A DNA stretch of 64,000 bases, from NCBI GenBank assembly GCA_019637855.1, contig JAHBUX010000017.1:1-64000 (forward strand), read 5' to 3'. Positions 17,738 to 25,660 of this stretch are shown piece after piece. A model generated the notes under the pieces. That model had not been told where the DNA came from, ran no database searches, and was given only the letters and a program-made list of their open reading frames with translations. Made by a program: the position numbers and the translations under genes. This DNA comes from Bdellovibrionales bacterium (GTDB taxonomy: Bacteria; Bdellovibrionota; Bdellovibrionia; Bdellovibrionales; UBA1609). Numbering within the stretch: the first letter of the stretch is position 1; each line of letters begins with the position of its first letter.

Positions 17738-18439
17738 TTAGGTCTTCTTTTTTTTGTTCATGTTGTGGCTAAGGCGCATTTGTAGCGCCTCAACGCCTAG
17801 GGCAAAGCCCATCGGTAGATAGATGTAACTCTTGGGCACGTGGCCGCCAAAGCCCTCCACGCATAACGTCACACCGATCGTCACTAAAAACGACAAAGCC
17901 AAAACTTTAAGGCTGGGATTGCCGTTCACGAAGGCTGCAATCTTGCTGGCGAAGGCCAATACGGCCAAGAAAGACGCCACAACCGCGCTGTAGATCACAG
18001 TTAGATTGTCGGTCAGGCCGACTGCGGTGATTACAGAATCGATTGAGAATACCAAATCCAAAAGCACCATCTGAACGATCACGCTGGACAAGGTCGAGTA
18101 GGTCTTCATTTTGGCTTCATCCGCGTCGAAGCCTTCGACGGCGTGATGGATCTCTTTGACCGCTTTGAACAGCAAGAAACCGCCACCGGCGATCAAGATC
18201 AAATCTTTCCATGATAGATTGAAGAAGGCGGGCTGGCTAAGCTGCAGGATGTAAGAAGCACCCAACAAAAGTACGCAGCGGGCAAGAAAGGCTAGACTAA
18301 GTCCTAGCAGGCGAGCGCGATGGCGCTGGTGGGCCGGCAGACGGTCGGTCAGGATTGAGATCAGCAAGATATTGTCGATACCGAGTACGATCTCAAGGCC
18401 GACCAAGAGAGCAAACGTAGCAAGCAGATTGATATCCAT
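17738..18439 (-). CDS. TerC family integral membrane protein
   Basis: 233 residues and about seven membrane helices. It bears the TerC signatures GLEIVLGIDNILLISIL near the N-terminus and MVLLDLVFSIDSVITAVGL in the middle, each with the acidic residues thought to bind a metal. TerC proteins act in Mn efflux, metal loading of exported proteins or tellurite resistance. The C-terminus is basic (NMNKKKKT). It sits upstream of a Tat-exported oxidoreductase, which fits a role in the folding or metalation of exported proteins. That link is inference. Confidence 0.9.
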   Translation of the reverse strand: MDINLLATFALLVGLEIVLGIDNILLISILTDRLPAHQRHRARLLGLSLAFLARCVLLLGASYILQLSQPAFFNLSWKDLILIAGGGFLLFKAVKEIHHAVEGFDADEAKMKTYSTLSSVIVQMVLLDLVFSIDSVITAVGLTDNLTVIYSAVVASFLAVLAFASKIAAFVNGNPSLKVLALSFLVTIGVTLCVEGFGGHVPKSYIYLPMGFALGVEALQMRLSHNMNKKKKT

Positions 18440-18456
18440 ATGGCAGTAAAGCTAAC

Positions 18457-19023
18457 ATGAAGATTATGAAGATCGCGATTTTAATCTGGAGTTCATGGGC
18501 CTTCGCCGCAGCGCCCGTGCAGGTGGAAACCACATGCCGGTTGCCAAAATCTGCCGCTGTTGAGGTATTGCGTCTATTTGAACTTTCAGCAGACAAGCCT
18601 ACATCTCTGCGACTGCCGGTGGCCAACTCGGCACCCAAGGGTGAAAATGAGCTCAAATGGGACTTGAAAAACGAAACCCTGACATTGGGCCGCTTGTTTC
18701 AAGATCGCCTTAAGGAACCACCGGCGAATGCGCCTCGCTATGAGTTTCAAGTCGATATGCCGGAGTTTTTGAAAACACACTCAGCCCAGTGGAAGGCGTT
18801 GTTGAACGACATTTCGGGTGCCGTGCACTTGGAGGCCCCGCGTGAAGCGGAGGGCGCCGCCACCAAAGTGGTGGGCAGTTTGCGCTACGGCCAGGGGCAG
18901 GATGTATGGGAGTTTTCGGTTTACCAAATAAAAGATCGGCGGGGTTTGAAACCCGCCGATCAGGGTGCCGATGAACAGGGCAGATGGTTGGTTATTCGAT
19001 GCGGCCCTGTCCGGGCACCTTAA
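18457..19023 (+). CDS. secreted protein of unknown function
   Basis: 188 residues with a short signal peptide (MKIMKIAILIWSSWAFAAAP) and a single globular region without a known motif. There are two Cys, one near the new N-terminus (TTCRL) and one near the end (VIRCGP). It is divergent from TerC with only 17 bp between the starts, so the promoters overlap. It converges on the protease gene with a shared TTAA stop. A second ATG at 18466 is equally possible. Confidence 0.7.
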   Translation: MKIMKIAILIWSSWAFAAAPVQVETTCRLPKSAAVEVLRLFELSADKPTSLRLPVANSAPKGENELKWDLKNETLTLGRLFQDRLKEPPANAPRYEFQVDMPEFLKTHSAQWKALLNDISGAVHLEAPREAEGAATKVVGSLRYGQGQDVWEFSVYQIKDRRGLKPADQGADEQGRWLVIRCGPVRAP

Positions 19024-20207
19024 GAGTTTGCTGATTCAGGTTGGGCGCCTAGCTTCACTTTGAGTGTCTTGCTCGCGCCGCCGCGTAAGACTTCGATCTC
19101 AGCCGCTTTGCCGGCGTTCAACTTGGCCATCGAGCGATACAGATCGCGCACATTTTTGATTTCGGTGCCGTCGATCTTACGGATCACATCGTAGCGTTGG
19201 ATACCGGCCTTTTGCGCCGGAGCATCGTCCATCACTTGCTTGACCAAGACGCCGTCTTTGTTTTCCAGGCGCATCAGGCCTGCCACTTCTTCGTTGATGT
19301 CGTCAATGCCGATACCGAGCCAAGCTCTCTCGACTTTGCCATTGGTGACCAGCTGGTTAATGACGTCTTTGGCGGTGTTAATAGGAATCGCAAAACCGAT
19401 GTTTTGCGCGCGCGCATCGATAGCCGAATTGATACCAATCACTTCGCCATTCATATTGATCAGCGGCCCACCCGAGTTGCCCGGATTGATTCCTGCAGAT
19501 GTTTGCAAGAACTCGCCGCGTGCACCTTCCAAGCTGCGGCCGACGGCGCTGACAATACCTTGAGTTACGGTGTTGGTATGGCCATAGGGATTGCCGATGG
19601 CCAGTACCCATTCGCCGGCTTTGGCTTTGGTGCTGTCACCCAGGGCAACAGCTTTGATGCCGGCTCGTGGTTCTTTTAACTTCAAAAGCGCGACGTCGCT
19701 GACTTCATCCGCGCCAATCAGTTTGGCCGCATGACCTTTGGAGTTTTCCTCGCCTAAGAATTTCACCATGATCTCGTCGGCGGCGTGACCGGCTTGGCGC
19801 ACGACATGGGCGTTGGTTACGATATAGCCTTCCTCTGCATTGATCACGAAGCCGGAGCCAAGGGCCTCACGCATGTCGGGAATGGAGAACGGCATCGGCC
19901 CCCCGAAACCGAAAAACCGTTCCGGCAGCTCTTGCTTCTGGCTTTGGCGGCGGCTCGGTCCGGACTTGGTGTAAATGTTGACGACGGTGGGTGAGACCTT
20001 ATCGGTCAGACTACTGAAGGCCTGACTTAGATTGATCGCATCGCCCACGGGCGTTCCACTTAACGGGGCCGGCGCTGGTTTGGCTTCGGTGTAGGGGGGC
20101 GATGCGTGGCTCAGCGCCGGCCACTCGACATGAGCTCCGGTAAGAATTAAAGCGCCGGCTACAACAGCGGCGCCGGCAGCCGCGGAGGGAATAAATCGAA
20201 ATAACAT
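19020..20207 (-). CDS. degQ: HtrA/DegQ-type serine protease with one PDZ domain
   Basis: 395 residues from MLFRFIPS: a membrane anchor or signal (about 8-24), then a trypsin-like domain with catalytic His134 (TNAHVV), Asp171 (SDVALL) and Ser245 (GNSGGPL), and one PDZ domain (about 295-385). It degrades or refolds misfolded periplasmic proteins. The start is fixed by AAGGAG eight bases upstream; the start at 20231 would lie inside the hairpin. One PDZ and a retained anchor resemble DegS/HhoB-like forms more than DegP. Confidence 0.92.
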   Translation of the reverse strand: MLFRFIPSAAAGAAVVAGALILTGAHVEWPALSHASPPYTEAKPAPAPLSGTPVGDAINLSQAFSSLTDKVSPTVVNIYTKSGPSRRQSQKQELPERFFGFGGPMPFSIPDMREALGSGFVINAEEGYIVTNAHVVRQAGHAADEIMVKFLGEENSKGHAAKLIGADEVSDVALLKLKEPRAGIKAVALGDSTKAKAGEWVLAIGNPYGHTNTVTQGIVSAVGRSLEGARGEFLQTSAGINPGNSGGPLINMNGEVIGINSAIDARAQNIGFAIPINTAKDVINQLVTNGKVERAWLGIGIDDINEEVAGLMRLENKDGVLVKQVMDDAPAQKAGIQRYDVIRKIDGTEIKNVRDLYRSMAKLNAGKAAEIEVLRGGASKTLKVKLGAQPESANS

Positions 20208-20238
20208 AGAGAGTGCTCCTTCTTTCTTCAAAGAAGGA
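20205..20238 (-). promoter_or_regulatory. hairpin hiding the HtrA ribosome site; candidate RNA thermometer
   Basis: In the transcript, TCCTTCTTT (from 20238) pairs perfectly with AAAGAAGGA over a four-base GAAG loop. The 3' arm is the Shine-Dalgarno itself (AAGGAG, eight bases from ATG). The pyrimidine-rich strand facing the ribosome site resembles fourU-type thermometers. A heat-responsive role is inferred from the gene being an HtrA protease. Confidence 0.55.
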
Positions 20239-20283
20239 TAGCCGGAAGGAATTAAACGCCGCTGAACGGCAGATTAAAGTCCG

Positions 20284-21300
20284 TTAAAAACAGGTCTTGG
20301 CCACAAAGCCCATTTGGCCGCCCGCATAGGGGAAGGTGATCCAGCCTTGGCTGGGCACAGCGCCCGTGATGGAGGAACCACCCAGCTGCACGCCGAGAAC
20401 TTCGGCTGCACGGCTCGGAGCACTACGCACTTTGCAGTCGATCTTCAACGTCATATCGCCGGAGCTCGCGTTGACCACGCGCAAGGGCTTAACAATCGGT
20501 TCGCGCACTGTGGATGCAACCGGCGCTGCAGGCGGTAAGTCCACATTCGGCAGAGCGGCTTCGCTTTGCTTCACGGCTTCTTCTGCCGCTTGGGCGAGGG
20601 CTTCCAGTCGCGCTGCTTCGGATTGTTGGCGCGCGCGTTCTTTTTCAAACGCCGCCTTCTTCTGCAAAGCAGTTTGATAGCGCTCTTTGTAGCTGGCGAT
20701 CTGTGCTTCCAGCCGCGCTTTCTTTTTCAGTTCCTCCAGGCGCGTGGTTTCCAACGCGTCCTGGGCCTGCTTCTCGTCGGCTTTTGCTTTTTCAAACTCG
20801 GCCTTGGCTTCGGCATGCTGCTGTTCAATCAGCTTGCCTTGAGCGCTGGCTTCCTCCAGTTTTGCCTGTGTTTCCGCCTTCAATTTTTGTAGTGCTTCGG
20901 TTTCGCCCTTGGTTTTATCTGTGCGCGTTTGGCTCTCTTGAATGCGCGACTCCACAACACCCATTTCTTTTTCAAGCTTCTGCATTTGCTTTTTCAAACG
21001 ATTTTGCTCGGCCACTTGGGTTTGAATCTCGCGCTCGTGGCGCTTGATTTCTGAAACGGCCTCTTCCTTGCGAACTCTGACGGTGATTCGTGTGCGTTCC
21101 GCTTCGCGTAGCGCTCGGCGCACCTCTTCACGCTCTTTGGTTGCCCGCAGTTTGGCATCTTTGGCCAAACGCAGGGCCGCTTCCGAGTCGGCGGTGATCT
21201 CTTCGATGTCCGCGGTGGTGTTGTTCAAATCTTCGTTGGCGAGAAGTGGGTGGCTTAGCACGGCCAATACAAATACAACGACAAAAAGGAAACCCTTCAT
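20284..21300 (-). CDS. secreted coiled-coil protein with C-terminal SH3b domain
   Basis: 338 residues from MKGFLFVVV, chosen for GGGGGA eight bases upstream. A signal peptide (cut near LLA-N) is followed by about 200 residues of continuous charged coiled coil (Glu/Lys/Arg/Gln/Ala-rich), a Pro-rich hinge and a terminal bacterial SH3 domain (LKIDCKVRSAPSRAAEVLGVQLGGSS, QGWITFPYAGGQMGFV). SH3b domains often bind peptidoglycan. It probably spans or spaces the periplasm. It lies 76 bp upstream of the HtrA gene on the same strand. Confidence 0.82.
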   Translation of the reverse strand: MKGFLFVVVFVLAVLSHPLLANEDLNNTTADIEEITADSEAALRLAKDAKLRATKEREEVRRALREAERTRITVRVRKEEAVSEIKRHEREIQTQVAEQNRLKKQMQKLEKEMGVVESRIQESQTRTDKTKGETEALQKLKAETQAKLEEASAQGKLIEQQHAEAKAEFEKAKADEKQAQDALETTRLEELKKKARLEAQIASYKERYQTALQKKAAFEKERARQQSEAARLEALAQAAEEAVKQSEAALPNVDLPPAAPVASTVREPIVKPLRVVNASSGDMTLKIDCKVRSAPSRAAEVLGVQLGGSSITGAVPSQGWITFPYAGGQMGFVAKTCF

Positions 21301-21445
21301 ATCAATATCCCCCATTTAGCTAACCCTTAGCTCTTTTCGACACAGACTTTAGGAGGATGAATGTACAAGAGTTCGCCGCTTTAAATGCACTTTACATGGG
21401 ATAGAAGGCGAAACGTATCAAATTGCGACGCTAAAAGTTCGTCAC

Positions 21446-21481
21446 GGCTGGCGCGGCGGACATGCGGCCGCCGCGCCAGTC
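21446..21481 (-). terminator. strong GC-rich hairpin after the barrel gene
   Basis: CTGGCGCGGCGG (21448-21459) pairs perfectly with CCGCCGCGCCAG (21468-21479), extended by one wobble and one GC pair. It lies 20 bases after the stop of the next minus-strand gene upstream. No U-tract follows on either strand, only ACTTTT some bases on. A terminator role is likely but not certain. Confidence 0.6.
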
Positions 21482-21500
21482 AAAGGTTGGAGAGAGGATT

Positions 21501-22067
21501 CTAGAACCAATATTTTGCCATACCGTTAAGGGCGAACACGTCCGCCTTAGCGCCCGACACGAAGAGATAGTTCGCATTGGCGCCTAAGGAGAATTTGGTA
21601 CGAGTGATCGGAATATCAAAACCAATCTGTGGAGCAATACCGAGCTGCAAAGAGTCGGTATTGAGGACATTGTCCCACACCGGGCCTAAGCCGATGCCGA
21701 CATAGGAGTTTTTGACGACGGGAATATCGCCGCCAAAGTTGTAGTTGGCTTTGCCAAGCAGGCGGGTGCGAGTCAGCGTAGCCTCATTGTCCACCGCCGG
21801 GCTGACGTAGCCACTCAATTCAATCGCTACACCGAGTGGAATGTAGGGCTGAAAGCCATACTCGACGCCGTAGTTCGTGCCTGAACGACGGTTGGCTTCG
21901 GTTTCGGCGTAGCCACCCATGATGCCGATGGAGGGTTTCATTTCAGCTTCGTTGGCAGGTTCACGGCCTTCAGGCAATGAACGACTCACAGCGGATTCGT
22001 CCGCGGCCCAGGCGGCAAGAGAACAAAAACCCAGACAGGCGATTGTCATTTTCAATAGTGCGCGCAT
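21501..22067 (-). CDS. outer-membrane beta-barrel protein
   Basis: 188 residues from MRALLKM, set by AAGGAG seven bases upstream. A signal peptide ends AAWA-A. Eight or so amphipathic strands follow (IGIMGGYAETEANRR, YGVEYGFQPYIPLGVAIELSGYVSP, SYVGIGLGPVWDN, FSLGANANYLF), with the final aromatic KYWF at the C-terminus, a barrel-assembly signal. The size fits an OmpX/OmpW-like barrel. No ligand can be inferred. Confidence 0.8.
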   Translation of the reverse strand: MRALLKMTIACLGFCSLAAWAADESAVSRSLPEGREPANEAEMKPSIGIMGGYAETEANRRSGTNYGVEYGFQPYIPLGVAIELSGYVSPAVDNEATLTRTRLLGKANYNFGGDIPVVKNSYVGIGLGPVWDNVLNTDSLQLGIAPQIGFDIPITRTKFSLGANANYLFVSGAKADVFALNGMAKYWF

Positions 22068-22191
22068 AATGTGCTCCTTCCGGCGGGGAATATCCACGCC
22101 ACGAGGAACAGCAAAATTGCAATTGAAGGACCACTGCGGAACAGCGATTAGACGGGTCTTTTCACGTCTAGGTCCTAATGTTGGACTTAGA

Positions 22192-22218
22192 CATGGGGCA
22201 CTTCTCTCGTGCCCCATG
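22192..22218 (-). terminator. perfect 10-bp hairpin after the proline-rich lipoprotein gene
   Basis: CATGGGGCAC and GTGCCCCATG pair around a seven-base loop, 18 bases past the lipoprotein stop. No U-tract follows. A second, imperfect dyad (TCTAGGTCC / GGACTTAGA) abuts it at about 22168-22192, inside the leader of the next gene. Confidence 0.6.
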
Positions 22219-22235
22219 CTTTTGAAAGCGGTGAA

Positions 22236-23534
22236 TTATAAGTGACGGAACCAAAGATCGAAGATCAAACGCATGCGGCCATCTTTGAACTTAACCACCG
22301 ATTTTAGCTCGGTGCTGTTGCCGTAGGCATCGACTTCGCGGAAGTTCGGATCGAAGTTCAGATCGATCTCGATCAGTCCAGCGTCGCGCAGGCTTTGAAG
22401 CTCGCCGCGCTCGGCGATACCGTTTTGATTCACGTCGGACCACAACGACAGCTTCGAATACACATCGTCGTTCGCATCGATCTTGCCGTCGGCAGGCTGC
22501 AGGCGGCGGCGACCTAAGAAGTCGGTGCCATCATATTTGGCCAAAGCCGCAAATCCGTCGCGGGCGAATTTAAGATCAGGGCCCAAAGTGTTGTTTCCAA
22601 ACATCTGGTCGACGCCGTGAACTTTGTCGTCCGCGCCGGTCAACACTAGGAACTTGTAGCGATCCGGGTTGCGTAGCCAAGAGATTTGTTTCTTGGTGTG
22701 CGGTAACGGTTTCGCGTTCCATCCGAGGATGTTGAACAGAATGCCATCTAAGGGCGCGGTCAGGGCGATCGGTTGAGCATTGTCCGTCTCGGCGTGCGTA
22801 TCGATGATCAGTGGCGAAGCCGTTTGATCACACTCACCGGCCGTGTTGCTGTACAACACGAACAATTGATTGCCATAGAGGCTGTTCGGCGACAGCTTAA
22901 ATTCGGTCGCGGTCTTAATAACAGTCCGTTTGCTTCCTTTGCCGAAGTCATTGCTGTTGACGAAGTCAGTGGCTTTGTCCGCAAGCAAGTTGAAATTCGG
23001 TTTTTGCGGGTCGATCAATTTCAGATTATATGTTCCAGGCACCAAGGCGGGGCAGGCCTGCAACGTCAAACGCTTATGGTTCATCACGTCGGCTTTTACA
23101 CCTGCCGTGACTGAGCAAACTGTGTCGCCCTTCGTGTCTAGAAGCATATAAGTCAGCTCAGATGCCTTCTTCACATTGGTTCCCGCATACTCGGTGCCTT
23201 TGCGCGAACACACCGTGCCCAATGGAATACTCAAATCCTTAGCCGTAGGCGGCGGCGGCGGATTGGGCGGCGGCGGCGGATTAGGCGGCGGCGGCGGATT
23301 GGGCGGCGGCGGATTGGGTGGCGGCGGCGGATTGGGTGGCGGCGGATCTTTAGGGTCCGTCGGCTCATCTTCAGACGGACGGTCTCCATCTGTCGTATCC
23401 GGATTTAGAACGCTAGTGTTGGAAAGTAGCTTCGCACGCTGAGATGCATTGGTCGTCAGCTTCGCGCATCCCACTGCGCTCGACGCTACCAAAGCCGTGA
23501 TGAGAATTTTCCAATTCAATGTTGTTAAGGACAT
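22236..23534 (-). CDS. lipoprotein with long poly-proline linker and EF-hand-like segment
   Basis: 432 residues from MSLTTLNWK, chosen for GGAG seven bases upstream. The lipobox is SAVGC. A Pro/Asn stalk of about 35 residues (PPPPPN units) stands the rest off the membrane. The C-terminal part holds a calcium-loop-like DVNQNGIAERGEL beside DGKIDANDDVYSKLSLW, a layout common in large secreted bacterial proteins. It is likely a surface-exposed lipoprotein. Its partner is unknown. Confidence 0.75.
   Translation of the reverse strand: MSLTTLNWKILITALVASSAVGCAKLTTNASQRAKLLSNTSVLNPDTTDGDRPSEDEPTDPKDPPPPNPPPPPNPPPPNPPPPPNPPPPPNPPPPPTAKDLSIPLGTVCSRKGTEYAGTNVKKASELTYMLLDTKGDTVCSVTAGVKADVMNHKRLTLQACPALVPGTYNLKLIDPQKPNFNLLADKATDFVNSNDFGKGSKRTVIKTATEFKLSPNSLYGNQLFVLYSNTAGECDQTASPLIIDTHAETDNAQPIALTAPLDGILFNILGWNAKPLPHTKKQISWLRNPDRYKFLVLTGADDKVHGVDQMFGNNTLGPDLKFARDGFAALAKYDGTDFLGRRRLQPADGKIDANDDVYSKLSLWSDVNQNGIAERGELQSLRDAGLIEIDLNFDPNFREVDAYGNSTELKSVVKFKDGRMRLIFDLWFRHL
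23248..23346. repeat. proline-coding minisatellite
   Basis: About 99 bp built of 18-bp and 15-bp units of repeated GGC followed by GGATTG, GGATTA or GGATTGGGT. Read on the minus strand it gives the PPPPN stalk. All units are multiples of three, so copy-number change by slippage would keep the frame. Confidence 0.8.
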
Positions 23535-23742
23535 TGCCATACTCCTTGAACTTCTGACCTCAAGGACTTACAGAGCACATGCCGTACCGAAGCTAAGTGC
23601 GCGTCTCACAATGAGAATACCGCGTGATTTGAAATCCTTAACAAACAGGTTCCCGGAGCCCATAACTTCGTCAGTCGCATTTCTATACATACACGTGTCA
23701 GACCTTTAGACATCTCGGTTGTCCCCAGAGTATGCTCCCGGC

Positions 23743-25530
23743 ATGTCGTCTTTTATTGAACAGGCGCTCGTTTTTATCGGCGCAGCTGTGATTCTAGTGC
23801 CCCTTTTTCAGAAACTTCGCTTCGGATCCGTACTGGGATATCTGATGGCTGGTATTGTGGTCGGTCCGTTTGCGCTCAAGCTGATTCCCGAGTCCGAAAG
23901 CGTGATTCATTTCTCTGAGCTTGGCGTGGTTTTTCTGCTTTTTATCATCGGCCTTGAGATCCAGCCCAAAAAGTTATGGTCCATGCGCAAGCATCTTTTT
24001 GGCTTGGGCGGGATGCAGATTGCACTGAGCAGTGCGGTGTTCACCGGCATTGCCATGGCCTGTGGCTTGAGTGCCGTGCTGGCCGCAGTGATTGGTTTTG
24101 CACTCTCACTTTCGTCCACCGCCTTTGCTCTACAAACTTTAAGCGAACGCAATCAGCTGAATACCGAATTCGGTCGCGGCAGCTTCTCCGTGCTTTTGAT
24201 GCAGGATCTGGTTGCGATTCCCGCCTTGGCTTTGATCCCCAGCTTAGGAGCAGTCGGCGGAGAGGAGAGCCCGTCACCCTTACGTACTTTGGCGATGGCT
24301 GCGGCAGTGATTGCCTTTCTTCTGATCGCCAGCCGACTGTTGATTCGCCCGGCATTTCGCCTTATCGCATCCACCCGCACCCGTGAGATCTTTACTGCTG
24401 CCACTCTGTTCTTAGTTCTGGGGGTGGCAGTTCTTATGCAAAAAGCCGGTTTGTCAGCGGCCCTGGGAGCTTTTATCGCGGGTGTGCTTTTGGCCGATTC
24501 GGAGTTCCGCCATGAACTTGAAGCTGACATCGAGCCTTTTAAAAGCATGTTGATGGGATTGTTCTTTATCGGTGTTGGCCTAGGTGTAAGCCTGCCGTTG
24601 ATTTTCTCGCGCCCGTCGGAAGTGTTTGGCTTAGCCCTTGGCTATCTGGCGATCAAAGGCTTGCTGATCTACTTCAGTGCGCGGCTCTTCCGTCTGTCCC
24701 ATGAAAATGCGAAGCAGATCGCTCTCACTATCTCGCAAGGCGGGGAGTTCGCGTTTGTGATTTTCGGTATTGCTTTGCATGCCAACATTGCTCCTGAACA
24801 GACGGTGGTTCTATTGACCGCGGTGATCACGATTTCGATGGCCTTAAGCCCTGTTCTGAATGTGTTTGGCGGCTGGGCTTCGCAGCGTTGGCGGAAAGTG
24901 GCGGCGCCGGAATGGGACGTGATTCAAGATGAAGCTCCGCAGGTGATTATCGCTGGCTTTGGGCGTTTTGGTCAGATCTTTGGCCGTATTCTGCGCGCTC
25001 AGGGCATCGGTTTTGTAGCCATTGATCACGATGCTGAACAGATCGAGCTGCTGCGTAAATTTGGCAACAAAGTATATTATGGCGACGCCTCACGGGAGGA
25101 TATTCTGCGGGCGGCTGGGGCAGAACGCGCCAAGTTTTTCATTCTCGCCGTCGATGATGTTGAGGCTTCGCTTGAAACCGCTCGCCGTGTGCAAGAGTAC
25201 TTTCCCCACCTGCGTATTTTTGCCCGCGCCCGTAACCGCGGCCACGCTTTCGATCTGATGGAGATCGGCGTCAAAGACATTAAGCGTGAGGTATTTGATT
25301 CAAGTGTCTATTTCACAGGGGACCTTCTGGTCGCTTTGGGCATCGATCCGGTGCGCGCCGCCGACTTGATCGAAAGATTCAAGCGTCACGATGAGATCAT
25401 GTTGGAAGAGCAATTTAAAGTGCGGCACGACAACGAAGGCCTTATCAGCGTTTCGAAACAAGGTGTTTTGCAGTTGGAGCAAGTGTTGGCTGAGGACAGT
25501 ACGCGCACGTACGTAGACTCTAGTCGTTAA
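23743..25530 (+). CDS. CPA2-type cation:proton antiporter with TrkA-N domain (KefB/KefC-like)
   Basis: 595 residues from MSSFIEQAL. Twelve or so membrane helices (1-380) carry the CPA2 features GSVLGYLMAGIVVGPF, ELGVVFLLFIIGLEIQPKKLW and LSSTAFALQTLSE. Then a Rossmann TrkA-N domain (about 400-520) begins VIIAGFGRFGQIFG and ends in a short tail. Such proteins exchange K+ or Na+ for protons under nucleotide control. An upstream start at 23719 would add eight non-hydrophobic residues. Confidence 0.9.
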   Translation: MSSFIEQALVFIGAAVILVPLFQKLRFGSVLGYLMAGIVVGPFALKLIPESESVIHFSELGVVFLLFIIGLEIQPKKLWSMRKHLFGLGGMQIALSSAVFTGIAMACGLSAVLAAVIGFALSLSSTAFALQTLSERNQLNTEFGRGSFSVLLMQDLVAIPALALIPSLGAVGGEESPSPLRTLAMAAAVIAFLLIASRLLIRPAFRLIASTRTREIFTAATLFLVLGVAVLMQKAGLSAALGAFIAGVLLADSEFRHELEADIEPFKSMLMGLFFIGVGLGVSLPLIFSRPSEVFGLALGYLAIKGLLIYFSARLFRLSHENAKQIALTISQGGEFAFVIFGIALHANIAPEQTVVLLTAVITISMALSPVLNVFGGWASQRWRKVAAPEWDVIQDEAPQVIIAGFGRFGQIFGRILRAQGIGFVAIDHDAEQIELLRKFGNKVYYGDASREDILRAAGAERAKFFILAVDDVEASLETARRVQEYFPHLRIFARARNRGHAFDLMEIGVKDIKREVFDSSVYFTGDLLVALGIDPVRAADLIERFKRHDEIMLEEQFKVRHDNEGLISVSKQGVLQLEQVLAEDSTRTYVDSSR

Positions 25531-25594
25531 AGAGGGGCCAGCTAAAGATCGACCTAAGTCTAGGCTTTGCCGAAGAGAGAAATGCGCGAGGAAG

Positions 25595-25660
25595 GTGCCG
25601 AGTTTCACCGTCAATGAGCGTGCAGTGGTGATATTCCCTATGGTATTTATGGAGTGGTGA
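25595..25660 (+). other. possible leader peptide overlapping the MFS start
   Basis: A 21-codon reading frame from GTG 25595 (or six codons from ATG 25640) ends at TGA 25658-25660, overlapping the GTG start of the MFS gene as GTGA. The MFS gene has no good ribosome site of its own. Coupled translation is possible but unproven. Confidence 0.25.

Noticed and set aside
17738-18456. A manganese (yybP-ykoY) riboswitch, often found before TerC genes
   Set aside because: Only 17 bases separate the TerC start from the divergent gene, too short for a riboswitch unless it lies inside that gene.
23176-23442. A Gly-rich antisense frame opposite the proline stalk
   Set aside because: It only reflects the GGC minisatellite read on the other strand.
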